Notes: a model not told the origin generated them from the letters alone. A DNA stretch of 59,728 nucleotides from JAQICJ01 sp041686345 (GCA_041686345.1 JAWLEA010000007.1:1-59728); one strand, 5' to 3'; counted from the first letter of the stretch, positions 9,007-17,467 are shown. Made by a program: numbers and translations.

Positions 9007-10707
9007 TTATTCTATTTTGTTAAGACCTTCCACCGGGGATACGCTGGAAGCTTTCCAGGATGGATAGAGGGTTGCTGCTACTGCAAGAATAATAGCTGAC
9101 AGGGAAATGAGTATAATATCAATGGAGTTTACTGAAACAGGGATTCGGGCTGAAACAAAGATGTTTTCACTGGTTTTTATGCCGATTGTAGCCAGATAAA
9201 TACATATTGACAGTCCTCCTGTCAAGCCGAGAATCAAACCGATCAAACCAACAAAAAATCCTTGCATAACAAATATTTTTTTGATTGAAAAATCGTTTGA
9301 TCCCATGGATTTTATGATTGAGATTTCTTGTTTTTTATCGATTACCACCATAATGAGGTTGGCGGTAATGGAGAAAGCGGCGACTAGAATCATTACAACC
9401 AGAATTATGAACATAACAATTTTTTCGAGTTTCATTGCATTGAAAAGAGCTCTGTTTTTTGTTTTCCAGGTGTCAATTTTATAATCTGGGCTGAATTTAT
9501 TTATAACTTGATTGGCTAAATCATTGATTTTGTTTTTATTTTCAAGTCTGATTTCAAATCCGGAAACAGTGTTTTTTTTCTTGGAAAATTTTTGGATTGT
9601 CTGCAAGGAAGTAAAAGCGAATTTCAGATCATATTTAAAATGCTTGGTAGAATATATACCAGCTACTCTGAACCTCAATATTTTGGGAACCGGACCAGTT
9701 GGAGACATTGTGGTCTTGGGAGAAATAACGTCCACAGTATTACCCAGGGAAAGTCCCAAGGTTTTGGATTGTTCTTCGCTGATGATTATTCCTGGAAAAT
9801 TCCCGGGCCATTTGGGAAGAAAAGAAAAAAGATCTTCCTGTCCAGATATTGCTATTGAGAGAACAGTTGGATCAACCCATTTTAATAGATTTTCTTTGGA
9901 AAGATTGAGGATAGTTCCATTTTTTAAATGCCCTTCCAGATCAAAAGAAGGAGATTGAGGATCAATACCTCTGAGGATTATGCCCTGAGTTGCTTCAAAA
10001 TTAATTGATTTGAGCAGTACTTCTTCTTCAAGATAAGGCGACATGGAATATTTGAGATTGTTTTGGTGCAGCAAATCTTTTATTTGCTTTTTTAATTTTC
10101 CTTGTTGGGTAATAATTTCATGATCATGACCAGCAATGATTATATGGGGGCTGAAATCCAGAATCTGATTTTTCTGTTCCCCTTCGAGCCCTCCCAGTAC
10201 AGATAAAACTACAACCATGGTGCTTGTGCCCAAAAAAACGCTAAAAATTGAGATTGTAGAGAAAACATTGAAAATTATCAGGATTACGCCGAAAATAAAT
10301 ACAAGAATGCCAATTAACAAAAAAGCCAGGATCATATATCTGGTGCCAAATAATATTTTGGGCAGTAAAAATGGATTGGTCAGTTGGATAAAAATTAAAA
10401 AAAGCAGAATCAGAGAAGGAAAAAGGCTGCAAGATCCCAAGAAAAAAAACAATTTTTTATTTAATTTGAAAAACAGAAAAAAGAAAATTCCGCCCATGAT
10501 AATGCCAATTGATGTGATTAAGGGAATTATTTTTCCTGTTAATTCTTTGTGAGAGCCGTTTATGGGATTAAAAAAATGATTAAGACTAAACAAAAATAGA
10601 GCAATGAAAATAATAGTCAGAGCAAAATTAAAGATGCTGAATCTGTTCTTGTCGGATTTTAAATACTTAAAGGCCAGAATGCTTTCGAAGGATTTGAGGA
10701 TTTTCAT
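9007..10707 (-). CDS. LolC/LolE-type FtsX-domain permease with extra N-terminal membrane helices
   Basis: Transmembrane subunit of a MacB/LolCDE-class ABC transporter, most like the lipoprotein-releasing permeases. FESILAFKYLKSDKN at the N-terminus is the LolC/E signature. It should be followed at once by helix 1, but helix 1 (ISIFSVFLGTSTMVVVLSV) appears only at about residue 152. About 125 residues with four additional hydrophobic segments (about 24-44, 60-80, 85-109 and 122-147) are inserted between them. The periplasmic domain and the three C-terminal FtsX helices (about 430-560, ending ASSVSPVEGLNKIE) look normal. Total length is 566 aa against about 400 usually. No LolD ATPase gene is nearby. 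Confidence 0.8.
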   Translation of the reverse strand: MKILKSFESILAFKYLKSDKNRFSIFNFALTIIFIALFLFSLNHFFNPINGSHKELTGKIIPLITSIGIIMGGIFFFLFFKLNKKLFFFLGSCSLFPSLILLFLIFIQLTNPFLLPKILFGTRYMILAFLLIGILVFIFGVILIIFNVFSTISIFSVFLGTSTMVVVLSVLGGLEGEQKNQILDFSPHIIIAGHDHEIITQQGKLKKQIKDLLHQNNLKYSMSPYLEEEVLLKSINFEATQGIILRGIDPQSPSFDLEGHLKNGTILNLSKENLLKWVDPTVLSIAISGQEDLFSFLPKWPGNFPGIIISEEQSKTLGLSLGNTVDVISPKTTMSPTGPVPKILRFRVAGIYSTKHFKYDLKFAFTSLQTIQKFSKKKNTVSGFEIRLENKNKINDLANQVINKFSPDYKIDTWKTKNRALFNAMKLEKIVMFIILVVMILVAAFSITANLIMVVIDKKQEISIIKSMGSNDFSIKKIFVMQGFFVGLIGLILGLTGGLSICIYLATIGIKTSENIFVSARIPVSVNSIDIILISLSAIILAVAATLYPSWKASSVSPVEGLNKIE

Positions 10708-10751
10708 TTTCGTTATAAGATTATTCCTGTTCAGATTTGTAGTTGAAGCCT

Positions 10752-11864
10752 CTACTGATTTTTTGCCTTAGCAAGCAGGTAAGAGTATATGAATTCATCG
10801 AGATCACCGTCAAGAACACCTTCTACATTTCCGATTTTTTTTTCAGTTCGGTGGTCTGTAGCCATTTGATAAGGTGCGAGAACATATGATCTGATTTGAG
10901 AACCGAAATCAATATTCTTTTTATCTCCCACCAGATCGCTCATTTTTTCTTCCTGTTCCTTTTGTTTTTGCTGGTAAAGTTTTGCTTTAAGCATTCTTAG
11001 GGCTGTTGCTTTGTTTTGATGTTGAGATCGTTCATTTTGACAGGCAGCCACCAGGCCAGTTGGTTTGTGTGTCAGTCGCACAGCACTTTCTGTTTTGTTG
11101 ACATGTTGACCACCGGCTCCGGAAGCTCTATAAACGTCGATTCTCAAGTCTTCTTCATTGATTTCCACTTCTATGGTATCGTCAAGATCGGGAGTAACAA
11201 GTACACTGGCAAAAGAAGTATGACGTCGTGAATTTGAGTCAAAAGGAGATATCCTGACCAATCGGTGAACGCCATTTTCAGATTTCAATTTCCCATAGGC
11301 GTATTTTCCTTCAACCATGATGGTACAAGAGGCAATACCAGCTTCAGTTCCAGGTTGAAGCTCGACGATTTTACTGTCAAAATTCTGGTTTTGGCACCAT
11401 CTCAAGTACATTCGTTGCAGCATTTCAGCCCAATCCATTGCTTCAACACCTCCAGCGCCTGCATTGATAGCTAATAGACAATTCTGATCATCCATTTTTC
11501 CCGAAAGGATAGTTTCCATTCTCAGGGACTGAATTTTTTTGTCCAACTCCAGAAGTTCACTCCAACCCTCTTTGAGTGCTTCTGAATCCTTTTCTTCTTC
11601 AGCCAGTTGGATCAATATTTTGGTATCATCAAAGCTCTCATCCAGACTCTGTAGATTTTCCAACTGACTTCTGTAGTTGGCAGCTTTTTTCAGAATGGTT
11701 TGAGCTTTTTGGTTGTCGTCCCAGAAATCACTGGCTTGGGATTGTTTTTCGAGTTCGGAAATTGTTTCTTTCAACTCGTCTATTTTCATGACATTTTTGA
11801 TTTCTTTCAGATCTTTGTCAATATTATCTATTTTGTTATAAATTTGGGAAATGTCTTGAAACAT
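10752..11864 (-). CDS. prfB: Peptide chain release factor 2 (RF2)
   Basis: Class I release factor that terminates translation at UGA/UAA. Visible are the SPF codon-recognition motif (HRLVRISPFDSNSRRHTSFAS) and the catalytic GGQ (RASGAGGQHVNKTESAVR), with the typical RF2 C-terminus ending in LDEFIYSYL. I start at ATG 11864, which sits 9 bp after GGAG and gives 370 aa, the family length. The frame is open further upstream to 11960, but that region is repeat DNA. The autoregulatory in-frame UGA frameshift near codon 25 is absent; the frame is continuous from the start. Confidence 0.95.
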   Translation of the reverse strand: MFQDISQIYNKIDNIDKDLKEIKNVMKIDELKETISELEKQSQASDFWDDNQKAQTILKKAANYRSQLENLQSLDESFDDTKILIQLAEEEKDSEALKEGWSELLELDKKIQSLRMETILSGKMDDQNCLLAINAGAGGVEAMDWAEMLQRMYLRWCQNQNFDSKIVELQPGTEAGIASCTIMVEGKYAYGKLKSENGVHRLVRISPFDSNSRRHTSFASVLVTPDLDDTIEVEINEEDLRIDVYRASGAGGQHVNKTESAVRLTHKPTGLVAACQNERSQHQNKATALRMLKAKLYQQKQKEQEEKMSDLVGDKKNIDFGSQIRSYVLAPYQMATDHRTEKKIGNVEGVLDGDLDEFIYSYLLAKAKNQ

Positions 11865-11945
11865 TTGATTTTTCTCCATTAAAAAAAATAATTTGAAAAC
11901 AAGCGGGTGCGACAGAAACCGGTTTTCACAGATGTTTAATGAAAA

Positions 11946-12111
11946 CTGACTAACTTCCAACTCAGAATGAGAGATTTTGACTGAGGCTGAAGTTGGATTG
12001 AAATGCGCGTAATAACTCCAAGACGATACTATTTCAATAAATTACGACAAAACCGATCAATTCAAATATCGAATCACAGACGATGACCTCCCTTTTTGAG
12101 ATGGGAACTAG
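11946..12111. repeat. Dispersed palindromic element, copy R4
   Basis: A roughly 166-bp copy of the repeat family described under findings. The left end contains the hairpin CTCA-GAA-TGAG followed by a T-run; the right end is GAGATGGGAACTAGC. Internal arms CGTAAT and ATTACG enclose the centre. It abuts copy R1 in opposite orientation, and the two share the perfect 18-bp palindrome GGGAACTAGCTAGTTCCC at 12103-12120. Confidence 0.7.
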
Positions 12112-12113
12112 CT

Positions 12114-12277
12114 AGTTCCCATCCCAGAAATGGATATCATCGTCTAGCGACGGAATTTTACCTCATCTGCTTTGTCATAACTGCTTGAAATAGTTGTGGC
12201 TATATCTTTGCAGTTATTTCGCGCATCTGAGGCAAACTTCTTCCCCAGCCAAAAAACCCACTTCTGGGATGGGAACT
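12114..12277. repeat. Dispersed palindromic element, copy R1
   Basis: Best-preserved copy, 164 bp, bounded by a perfect 16-bp terminal inverted repeat, AGTTCCCATCCCAGAA at 12114-12129 and its complement at 12262-12277. Internal arms ATAACTGC and GCAGTTAT flank a smaller ATAG/CTAT hairpin. Read on the minus strand, its end forms CCCA-GAAG-TGGG followed by six T, resembling an intrinsic terminator. The edge lies immediately after the stop codon of the minus-strand exchanger gene. No coding capacity or transposase is present. Confidence 0.78.
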
Positions 12278-12279
12278 GA

Positions 12280-13215
12280 CTAGGCAATGATAAGATACAT
12301 GATGTATAAAGTATAGAGCAATAAAAGAAAAAAACCTTCCAGTCTGATAATTTTACGGGAACTGTGAATTATCGGCAGCAGCAATAAGGTAATGATCCCA
12401 ACCAGAGCCAGATCGAAATAAAGTTCAAATCCGCTGGCGAAGTTCAGAGGATTGATAATTGCTGTTGCTCCCAGGACAAAGGCAATATTAAAAAGATTAG
12501 AGCCGATTACATTGCCCAGAGCTATTTCTGAACTGTGTTTGAAGGCCGCGACTACACTGGCCGAAAGTTCGGGTAAGGAGGTACCTATGCTGACAATTGT
12601 AATACCAATGACTCTTTGGCTCATCCCAAAATAATCAGCAAAAAAAACAGCTCCATTCACAGACATGCTTCCTCCGGCCATCAAACCCAACATACCCAGA
12701 AAAATTAAAAGATAATTCTTGGCATTGCTGGTTGCAATCTGTTCTCTGGCGGCGACTATTTTTCTTTTTTTGAAGAAAATAAGGTAAATAGTATAACTTA
12801 AACCTATACTCAGAAAAATCATTCCTTCCAGTCTGGAAATGTGGCCATTATAAGCAAAAGCAATGAGTAGCAGGGTTGTTATGAGCAAAAGAGGCAGATC
12901 GCGTTTGATCAGATCCACGTTGACGCTGATTGGACGAATCAAGGAGGCGATGCCTAGAATCAATCCGATGTTGGCAATGTTGGAACCGATAATATTACCC
13001 ATGGCCAGAGGAGAAGAATCAGTCAGGGCTGAGGTAAGACTTACGGTAAATTCCGGAAGAGAAGTACCGTATGAAACAATGGTTAAACCTACTACAGTGC
13101 TGGAAATCCCAAAACGAAGAGCGAGGGAGGCGCCACCGGAAATCAGCCAATCAGCTCCATAGGCAAGCAAGGCGAATCCAACAGCCAATTTAATGAGATG
13201 AACAAGTATATCCAT
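12280..13215 (-). CDS. CaCA-family Na+/Ca2+ (cation) exchanger
   Basis: Ten-helix inner-membrane antiporter of the calcium/cation exchanger family (YrbG type), 311 aa. Both alpha repeats are clear: GLTIVSYGTSLPEFTVSL with GNIIGSNIANIGLILG (about residues 43-95), and GITIVSIGTSLPELSASV with GNVIGSNLFNIAFVLG (about 204-255). The conserved acidic residues (the Glu of LPE) and the GSN motifs that bind the cation are intact. The start has a GGAAA ribosome binding site. It is the last gene of a minus-strand run from holB. The TAG stop touches the edge of repeat copy R1. Confidence 0.92.
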   Translation of the reverse strand: MDILVHLIKLAVGFALLAYGADWLISGGASLALRFGISSTVVGLTIVSYGTSLPEFTVSLTSALTDSSPLAMGNIIGSNIANIGLILGIASLIRPISVNVDLIKRDLPLLLITTLLLIAFAYNGHISRLEGMIFLSIGLSYTIYLIFFKKRKIVAAREQIATSNAKNYLLIFLGMLGLMAGGSMSVNGAVFFADYFGMSQRVIGITIVSIGTSLPELSASVVAAFKHSSEIALGNVIGSNLFNIAFVLGATAIINPLNFASGFELYFDLALVGIITLLLLPIIHSSRKIIRLEGFFLLLLYTLYIMYLIIA

Positions 13216-13238
13216 ATTATTTCCAGAGTGGAGGTGAA

Positions 13239-14009
13239 TTAGTTGTGTATATTAAGGGCTTTGCAACTGTTTTCAAAGGTGGTTCTGCAAAACGTTTCAA
13301 AACCAATATTTTTAATTTTGCTGATGTGTCTTGCAGTGTGGACTACATGGGCCGGAGTACAGGTCTTTCCTCTGAAAGGCACCGGAGCCAGAAAAGGAGA
13401 ATCCGTTTCGACCAGAAGTCTGTCTGCAGGAGTATATAATGCGGCTTCTTGTACTTCATGTGCATTGGGAAAGGTTGCTATTCCTGAAAAAGAAATATAA
13501 AAACCTAAATCCAGAAAAGTTTTTGCTTCTTTTTTGTTTCCGGAAAAACAGTGGATAATGGAGCCGGGCTTAAAACCGTGGTGTTTGATAATCTCAAGGG
13601 AGTCCTTGAAAGCTTCTCTCAAATGCAAAACAACCGGTTTGTTTATCTGAGCGGCTAAGTCCAGTTGTTGAGCCAAAACACTTTTCTGAATATCCGGTTC
13701 AGAATAATTATAATGGTAATCCAGTCCAATCTCTCCCCAGGCGGATATTTTATCCACATTTTCAAGAATCAATTCATAATATTCTTCAGAGGAATCTTTG
13801 GCTGAATGAGGGTGAATTCCTGCTGCCAGATGGATATCAGGATTGTTCTGCATGATCTCCAAGGATTTATTAAATTGCTTGGGAGAAGGTCCCAAAGCTA
13901 TATTCATGATTTTGACAACCTGGTTTTTTTTAGCTTCTTCTATTAATTTTTGCGGGTCTGCCTTGACTTTATCCATGAGCAGATGCGCGTGAGTATCAAA
14001 TAATGACAT
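13239..14009 (-). CDS. tatD: TatD-family metal-dependent hydrolase
   Basis: TIM-barrel metal-dependent deoxyribonuclease of the TatD/YcfH type. The metal ligands appear in order: DTHAHL at the N-terminus, WGEIGLDYHY near residue 95, VVLHLREA, IIHCFSG and ETDSPFLAP. I start at ATG 14009, 6 bp after AGGAA, giving 256 aa, the standard size; the longer frame adds 12 residues without support. It lies 23 bp upstream of the exchanger gene and 83 bp downstream of the HEAT-repeat gene. holB, ricT and tatD also cluster in many Firmicutes (holB-yaaT and tatD near metS), which supports the identification. Confidence 0.92.
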   Translation of the reverse strand: MSLFDTHAHLLMDKVKADPQKLIEEAKKNQVVKIMNIALGPSPKQFNKSLEIMQNNPDIHLAAGIHPHSAKDSSEEYYELILENVDKISAWGEIGLDYHYNYSEPDIQKSVLAQQLDLAAQINKPVVLHLREAFKDSLEIIKHHGFKPGSIIHCFSGNKKEAKTFLDLGFYISFSGIATFPNAHEVQEAALYTPADRLLVETDSPFLAPVPFRGKTCTPAHVVHTARHISKIKNIGFETFCRTTFENSCKALNIHN

Positions 14010-14092
14010 TCGTATTCCTGTTTTGTTCAAATAGTTACGGTTCAAGCTCGCTCCTGGCCTGAAGCCTGTATTTCAAACAGAATTTCAGAATT

Positions 14093-15163
14093 TCAGGAGA
14101 GGTAGTTTTTTATTTCTTTGGCAAGTTCTCTGTTCAATTCTTCATTTTTAGGTTGACTGAGAAATTCTTGCAATAAGTTTTTTGACTCAGGCAGGTCAAG
14201 CCTTATTAAGGCTTTGGCTGCGGTATCTCTTTCCAGGGGAGATTTGTTCAGAAATTTTTTTAATATTTCCGGTACCCATTTTCCCCGACTATAACCCAGC
14301 CGGTCAATTGCAAGTAATTTTATTTCCGGATTCCAACTGCGAGTTTTTGCCTTGAGGTAATTTTGAGCAGTTTGATTATTTTTCCTGGCTAAAAGAGCTG
14401 CAATGGGTAATTTTTTTGAACTTCCCAAAAAAGGCTTTTTAAATTTTTTTTTCAGTGTTTTTTCGATTTGATCCAGTTTAAATCTGGTTAAGAGGTTGCA
14501 AGCTTCAAGTCCATATTCTTTGTCGTCACTAAAATCAGCCAGAGTTTGAAGTATTTTGTTTGAACCAAGCAAACCGCTACTGAGTGCGGCTTCAATTTTT
14601 ATTTCTTTTGAACTTTGATTCTTGGCCATTTCAGTAAGTTTGGAAATGGCTTTTTTGTGTTTGAGATCTCCAAGTGCTCTAATCAGATTGATGATAATTT
14701 CATGATCTTTTTCCTGCTTTAATCTTTCCAGAATATCCTGTCCCAAGTTAAAATATTGTTTTTCTACAATGGAAACAGGAGCTTGAAATCTTATTTCGTT
14801 TGCATCACTTTGTAAACATTGTTTCAATTCTTTTTCCATATTTTTTTCTGTTTTGCCCATAGCTATAACAACAGCTTCCCGTACTTTTACAGATTCATCA
14901 TTCATCAAGGGGGCAATTTTCTGCCACCAGTGATCTACAGCCTGAAGTTCGATTATGGAAATCAGAGTTGTATAGCGATAAAAAGGATGTTCATGTTCAA
15001 GAAAATTGCCCAGGATATTAATAACTTTATCTCGTTGTGAGTCTTTTATTCTGCCTGCATATTGCAAGCCTCGAATTTTCTTTCTTTCATATTTTGAATC
15101 CAGCAAAGTCTCGATATCCTGAAAAGTATATTTCTGATTGTAGTTTCGAAAAAGCGATGACAT
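14093..15163 (-). CDS. HEAT-repeat protein
   Basis: Cytoplasmic 356-aa protein without signal peptide, built almost wholly of helical HEAT-like repeats of about 30 residues. Examples are LMNDESVKVREAVVIAMGKTEK, QEKDHEIIINLIRALGDLKHKKAI and KLLAIDRLGYSRGKWVPEIL (each at most about 22 residues in the protein). Such solenoids act as protein-binding scaffolds; no partner can be named. It sits between ricT and tatD in a minus-strand operon, which gives no direct functional clue. It could also be described as a PBS lyase HEAT-type domain protein, but no phycobilin context exists. Confidence 0.75.
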   Translation of the reverse strand: MSSLFRNYNQKYTFQDIETLLDSKYERKKIRGLQYAGRIKDSQRDKVINILGNFLEHEHPFYRYTTLISIIELQAVDHWWQKIAPLMNDESVKVREAVVIAMGKTEKNMEKELKQCLQSDANEIRFQAPVSIVEKQYFNLGQDILERLKQEKDHEIIINLIRALGDLKHKKAISKLTEMAKNQSSKEIKIEAALSSGLLGSNKILQTLADFSDDKEYGLEACNLLTRFKLDQIEKTLKKKFKKPFLGSSKKLPIAALLARKNNQTAQNYLKAKTRSWNPEIKLLAIDRLGYSRGKWVPEILKKFLNKSPLERDTAAKALIRLDLPESKNLLQEFLSQPKNEELNRELAKEIKNYLS

Positions 15164-15224
15164 TATGTATCCAGTTCAAATTTTCCGGTTTGATAAGAGA
15201 TAGAGCAAGAAAAATATTTGAGTT

Positions 15225-16517
15225 TCAATTTTTGTTTTTATGGTTTTTAGTGGATTTTCGTTTAGATTTTTTGTTGGAATTATTTTTCGAATATGATTTT
15301 TTTTCATTTTGATTTTTGGCACGAAAATCCTGATATTCATCTACAGTAAATGTAATTGTTTCTTTATCCCCATCTTTTAGTCTGACTCTAATAATTTCCT
15401 TGAGTATATTGGATTCGATAACTTTGCCTCTGCCTTTGGGAGTATTGATGTTTTTACCTTCCCTGGGATAGTTGCGGGAATACTTTTTATAGAATTCATA
15501 TTCATAGGAAAGACAGCATTTAAGGCGTCCACATTGTCCAGAAACATTTTGGGGATTGAGTACCAGATTCTGCTTTTTGGCCATGCGAATTGAAACAGGC
15601 ACAAATTTATGCATGTGGCAGGCACAGCAGAGAGAACGACCACATACTCCAATACCCCCACATACCTTGGAGTCATCCCTTACTCCCATTTGTCTCATTT
15701 CTATTCTCACCGAGAAGCGGGAAGCGAGGGTTCTTACCAGTTTCCTGAAATCCACCCGGTGGTCAGCGGTAAAGTAAAAAAGTAGCTTGTCCGCGGTATG
15801 GAGCATATGGACATGAAAAAGTTTCATGTCCAACCCGTATTTTTCAATCTTTTTTCTGGCAAAAAGATCAGCTTCTCTTTCAAGTTTACGATGTTTTTTT
15901 TCAATTTTATGGTCTTCCTCTGTGGCTCTTCGCAAAAATTTACGGGGCAGTTTTTTTTGGCTCCAGGTTTTGTATTCGGATCTTTGAAGGGCTTTACCCA
16001 TAAAGACTCCTTTTTCAGTGTCCACCATTAAACTGTCGCCTTTTTCATAAATAATGTCACATTGAGGAAACCAACTGACCTTGCGCGGAATTCCCCATAC
16101 CAGAAGAGTCCACAGATCAAGTTTTGTTTTTCCTTCGGGCCTGAATTTACTCCGGTAATTGGTGTAAAGATCATCTCCCCATGGATCCGCATCGGTATAC
16201 GATTGGGGAAATTGATAATTTTCAATCTTTTCCAGAGGCAGTTTTTCAAATTGCCCTGTAGAATCGTCGTGACCGTAGTTGATAATTTCAACTTTTTCAG
16301 TGGAATGGTCAGAAGAATATCTGTCTCCGTCAATTGTAACTTCAAAATTGAGAGATTTGCTGGAATTGAGGAAATTTCGTTTGTTTCTTTTGACAGGGGC
16401 ACCTTTGTTGTATTTTTTTTTGGAACGATATTTCTTATTTTTATTGCTGTTTTTATTGTAATATAATTTTTGTTTTTTACCTTTGCCGGGTTTGCGATTG
16501 TTTTTATCTGATTTCAT
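15225..16517 (-). CDS. ricT: RicT/YaaT-like PSP1-domain protein with long basic tails
   Basis: Member of the PSP1/RicT family, which in Bacillus forms the Fe-S-containing RicA-F-T complex affecting RNase Y and development. The PSP1 core spans about residues 145-400. Eight cysteines cluster at 286, 292, 297, 298, 300, 329, 334 and 335 (KVCGGIGVCGRSLCCACH and GQCGRLKCCLSYEYEF), matching the family ligand set. The protein is 430 aa, against about 275 usually, because of a roughly 50-residue Lys/Asn/Arg-rich N-terminal tail and a similar 30-residue C-terminal tail. These are probably disordered and could bind RNA. It overlaps holB by 4 bp, the gene order seen in many bacteria. Confidence 0.88.
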   Translation of the reverse strand: MKSDKNNRKPGKGKKQKLYYNKNSNKNKKYRSKKKYNKGAPVKRNKRNFLNSSKSLNFEVTIDGDRYSSDHSTEKVEIINYGHDDSTGQFEKLPLEKIENYQFPQSYTDADPWGDDLYTNYRSKFRPEGKTKLDLWTLLVWGIPRKVSWFPQCDIIYEKGDSLMVDTEKGVFMGKALQRSEYKTWSQKKLPRKFLRRATEEDHKIEKKHRKLEREADLFARKKIEKYGLDMKLFHVHMLHTADKLLFYFTADHRVDFRKLVRTLASRFSVRIEMRQMGVRDDSKVCGGIGVCGRSLCCACHMHKFVPVSIRMAKKQNLVLNPQNVSGQCGRLKCCLSYEYEFYKKYSRNYPREGKNINTPKGRGKVIESNILKEIIRVRLKDGDKETITFTVDEYQDFRAKNQNEKKSYSKNNSNKKSKRKSTKNHKNKN

Positions 16518-17467
16518 CTTCTTCTCATTTCAAGGAAAAGGTGTTCAAAAAGCAGGCCTTTATTAATGTTGCCCTCCAGATCATATTTTGATTGTCTCAG
16601 CAGATCAAGCCATTTAACAGTATCAAAATTTCGTACCGGTTTCCCTTTGAATGTTTTTTCTTTTCCGGTTTTCAACAGATTGATTTCAAAAAGGGAAAGA
16701 AATTGACCAAGCATTTCTCTGTCTTGACGGGACAATTCAGTTGCCAAATTCAAAATGGAAACCAGGCTGCCGTTCAATACAGTTTCAGTTGCCTGATCAG
16801 CCAAGGAAATCAAGCTGTTATAATCTTTAGAAGTCAAATACTTAAATGCCCTGGAAATTCTGCCTCCACTGATTTCTGCAATCTTTTGGAGTTCTTTTGT
16901 GTTTTTCTCTGGATAAAACCGGGACAGGGAAGTGAAGATATCATTTTCACTTAAAGGAGAAAAGCGGTAACTTTGACATCTTGATCTTATTGTAATGGGC
17001 AGTCTGTGTGGTGAAACAGCAATCAAAAAGAAAAAAACACCATCCGGAGGTTCTTCCAGTGTTTTGAGCAAAGCGTTGGCAGCTCCTCTGGTCATCTGGT
17101 CGGCGGGGTCAATAATTATTACTAAAGACTCAGATTCATAAGAGCCTGATTTGAGCCTTTTTTCGAGTTGTCGGACTGCTTCTATTTTAATATAGGAAGT
17201 TGGTTTCTTTACTCCCCAATCAAGATCGATAAAAATAAGATCGGGATGGGTGAGATGCTCTATTCTTTTTGAAATATTCTCCAAGTTTTTTTGCTTGTGG
17301 GTCAGAATCATTCTGGTAAAATTGAGAGCAATTGTTTTTTTGCCAATACCTTCTGGCCCTGAAAACAGCACACTATGTGGAAAACGGTTTTGTTTCCAGG
17401 AAGATTTCAAACTGGAGATTACTCTTTTATGGCCAATAATATCTGAAAAATAATCGATTGAATTCAT
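16514..17467 (-). CDS. holB: DNA polymerase III subunit delta' (clamp-loader)
   Basis: AAA+ subunit of the clamp loader, 317 aa. Visible are HSVLFSGPEGIGKKT (Walker A, residues 37-45), HPDLIFIDLD, a sensor-like region with RGAANALLKTLEEPPDGVFFFL and the SRCQ arginine-finger motif (TIRSRCQSYRF). The Cys4 zinc module common in DnaX and HolB is not obvious. The start lacks a strong ribosome binding site. The end overlaps ricT by 4 bp (ATGA), indicating translational coupling. Confidence 0.9.
   Translation of the reverse strand: MNSIDYFSDIIGHKRVISSLKSSWKQNRFPHSVLFSGPEGIGKKTIALNFTRMILTHKQKNLENISKRIEHLTHPDLIFIDLDWGVKKPTSYIKIEAVRQLEKRLKSGSYESESLVIIIDPADQMTRGAANALLKTLEEPPDGVFFFLIAVSPHRLPITIRSRCQSYRFSPLSENDIFTSLSRFYPEKNTKELQKIAEISGGRISRAFKYLTSKDYNSLISLADQATETVLNGSLVSILNLATELSRQDREMLGQFLSLFEINLLKTGKEKTFKGKPVRNFDTVKWLDLLRQSKYDLEGNINKGLLFEHLFLEMRRR

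Noticed and set aside
11865..11960. N-terminal extension of RF2 (frame open to 11960)
   Set aside because: A GGAG site and family length favour ATG 11864; the extra 32 residues are encoded partly by repeat R4 and have no RF2 similarity.
11946..12277. Repeats as a CRISPR array or intact insertion sequence
   Set aside because: Copies are dispersed in either orientation, without regular spacers, and no transposase or cas gene is present in the window.
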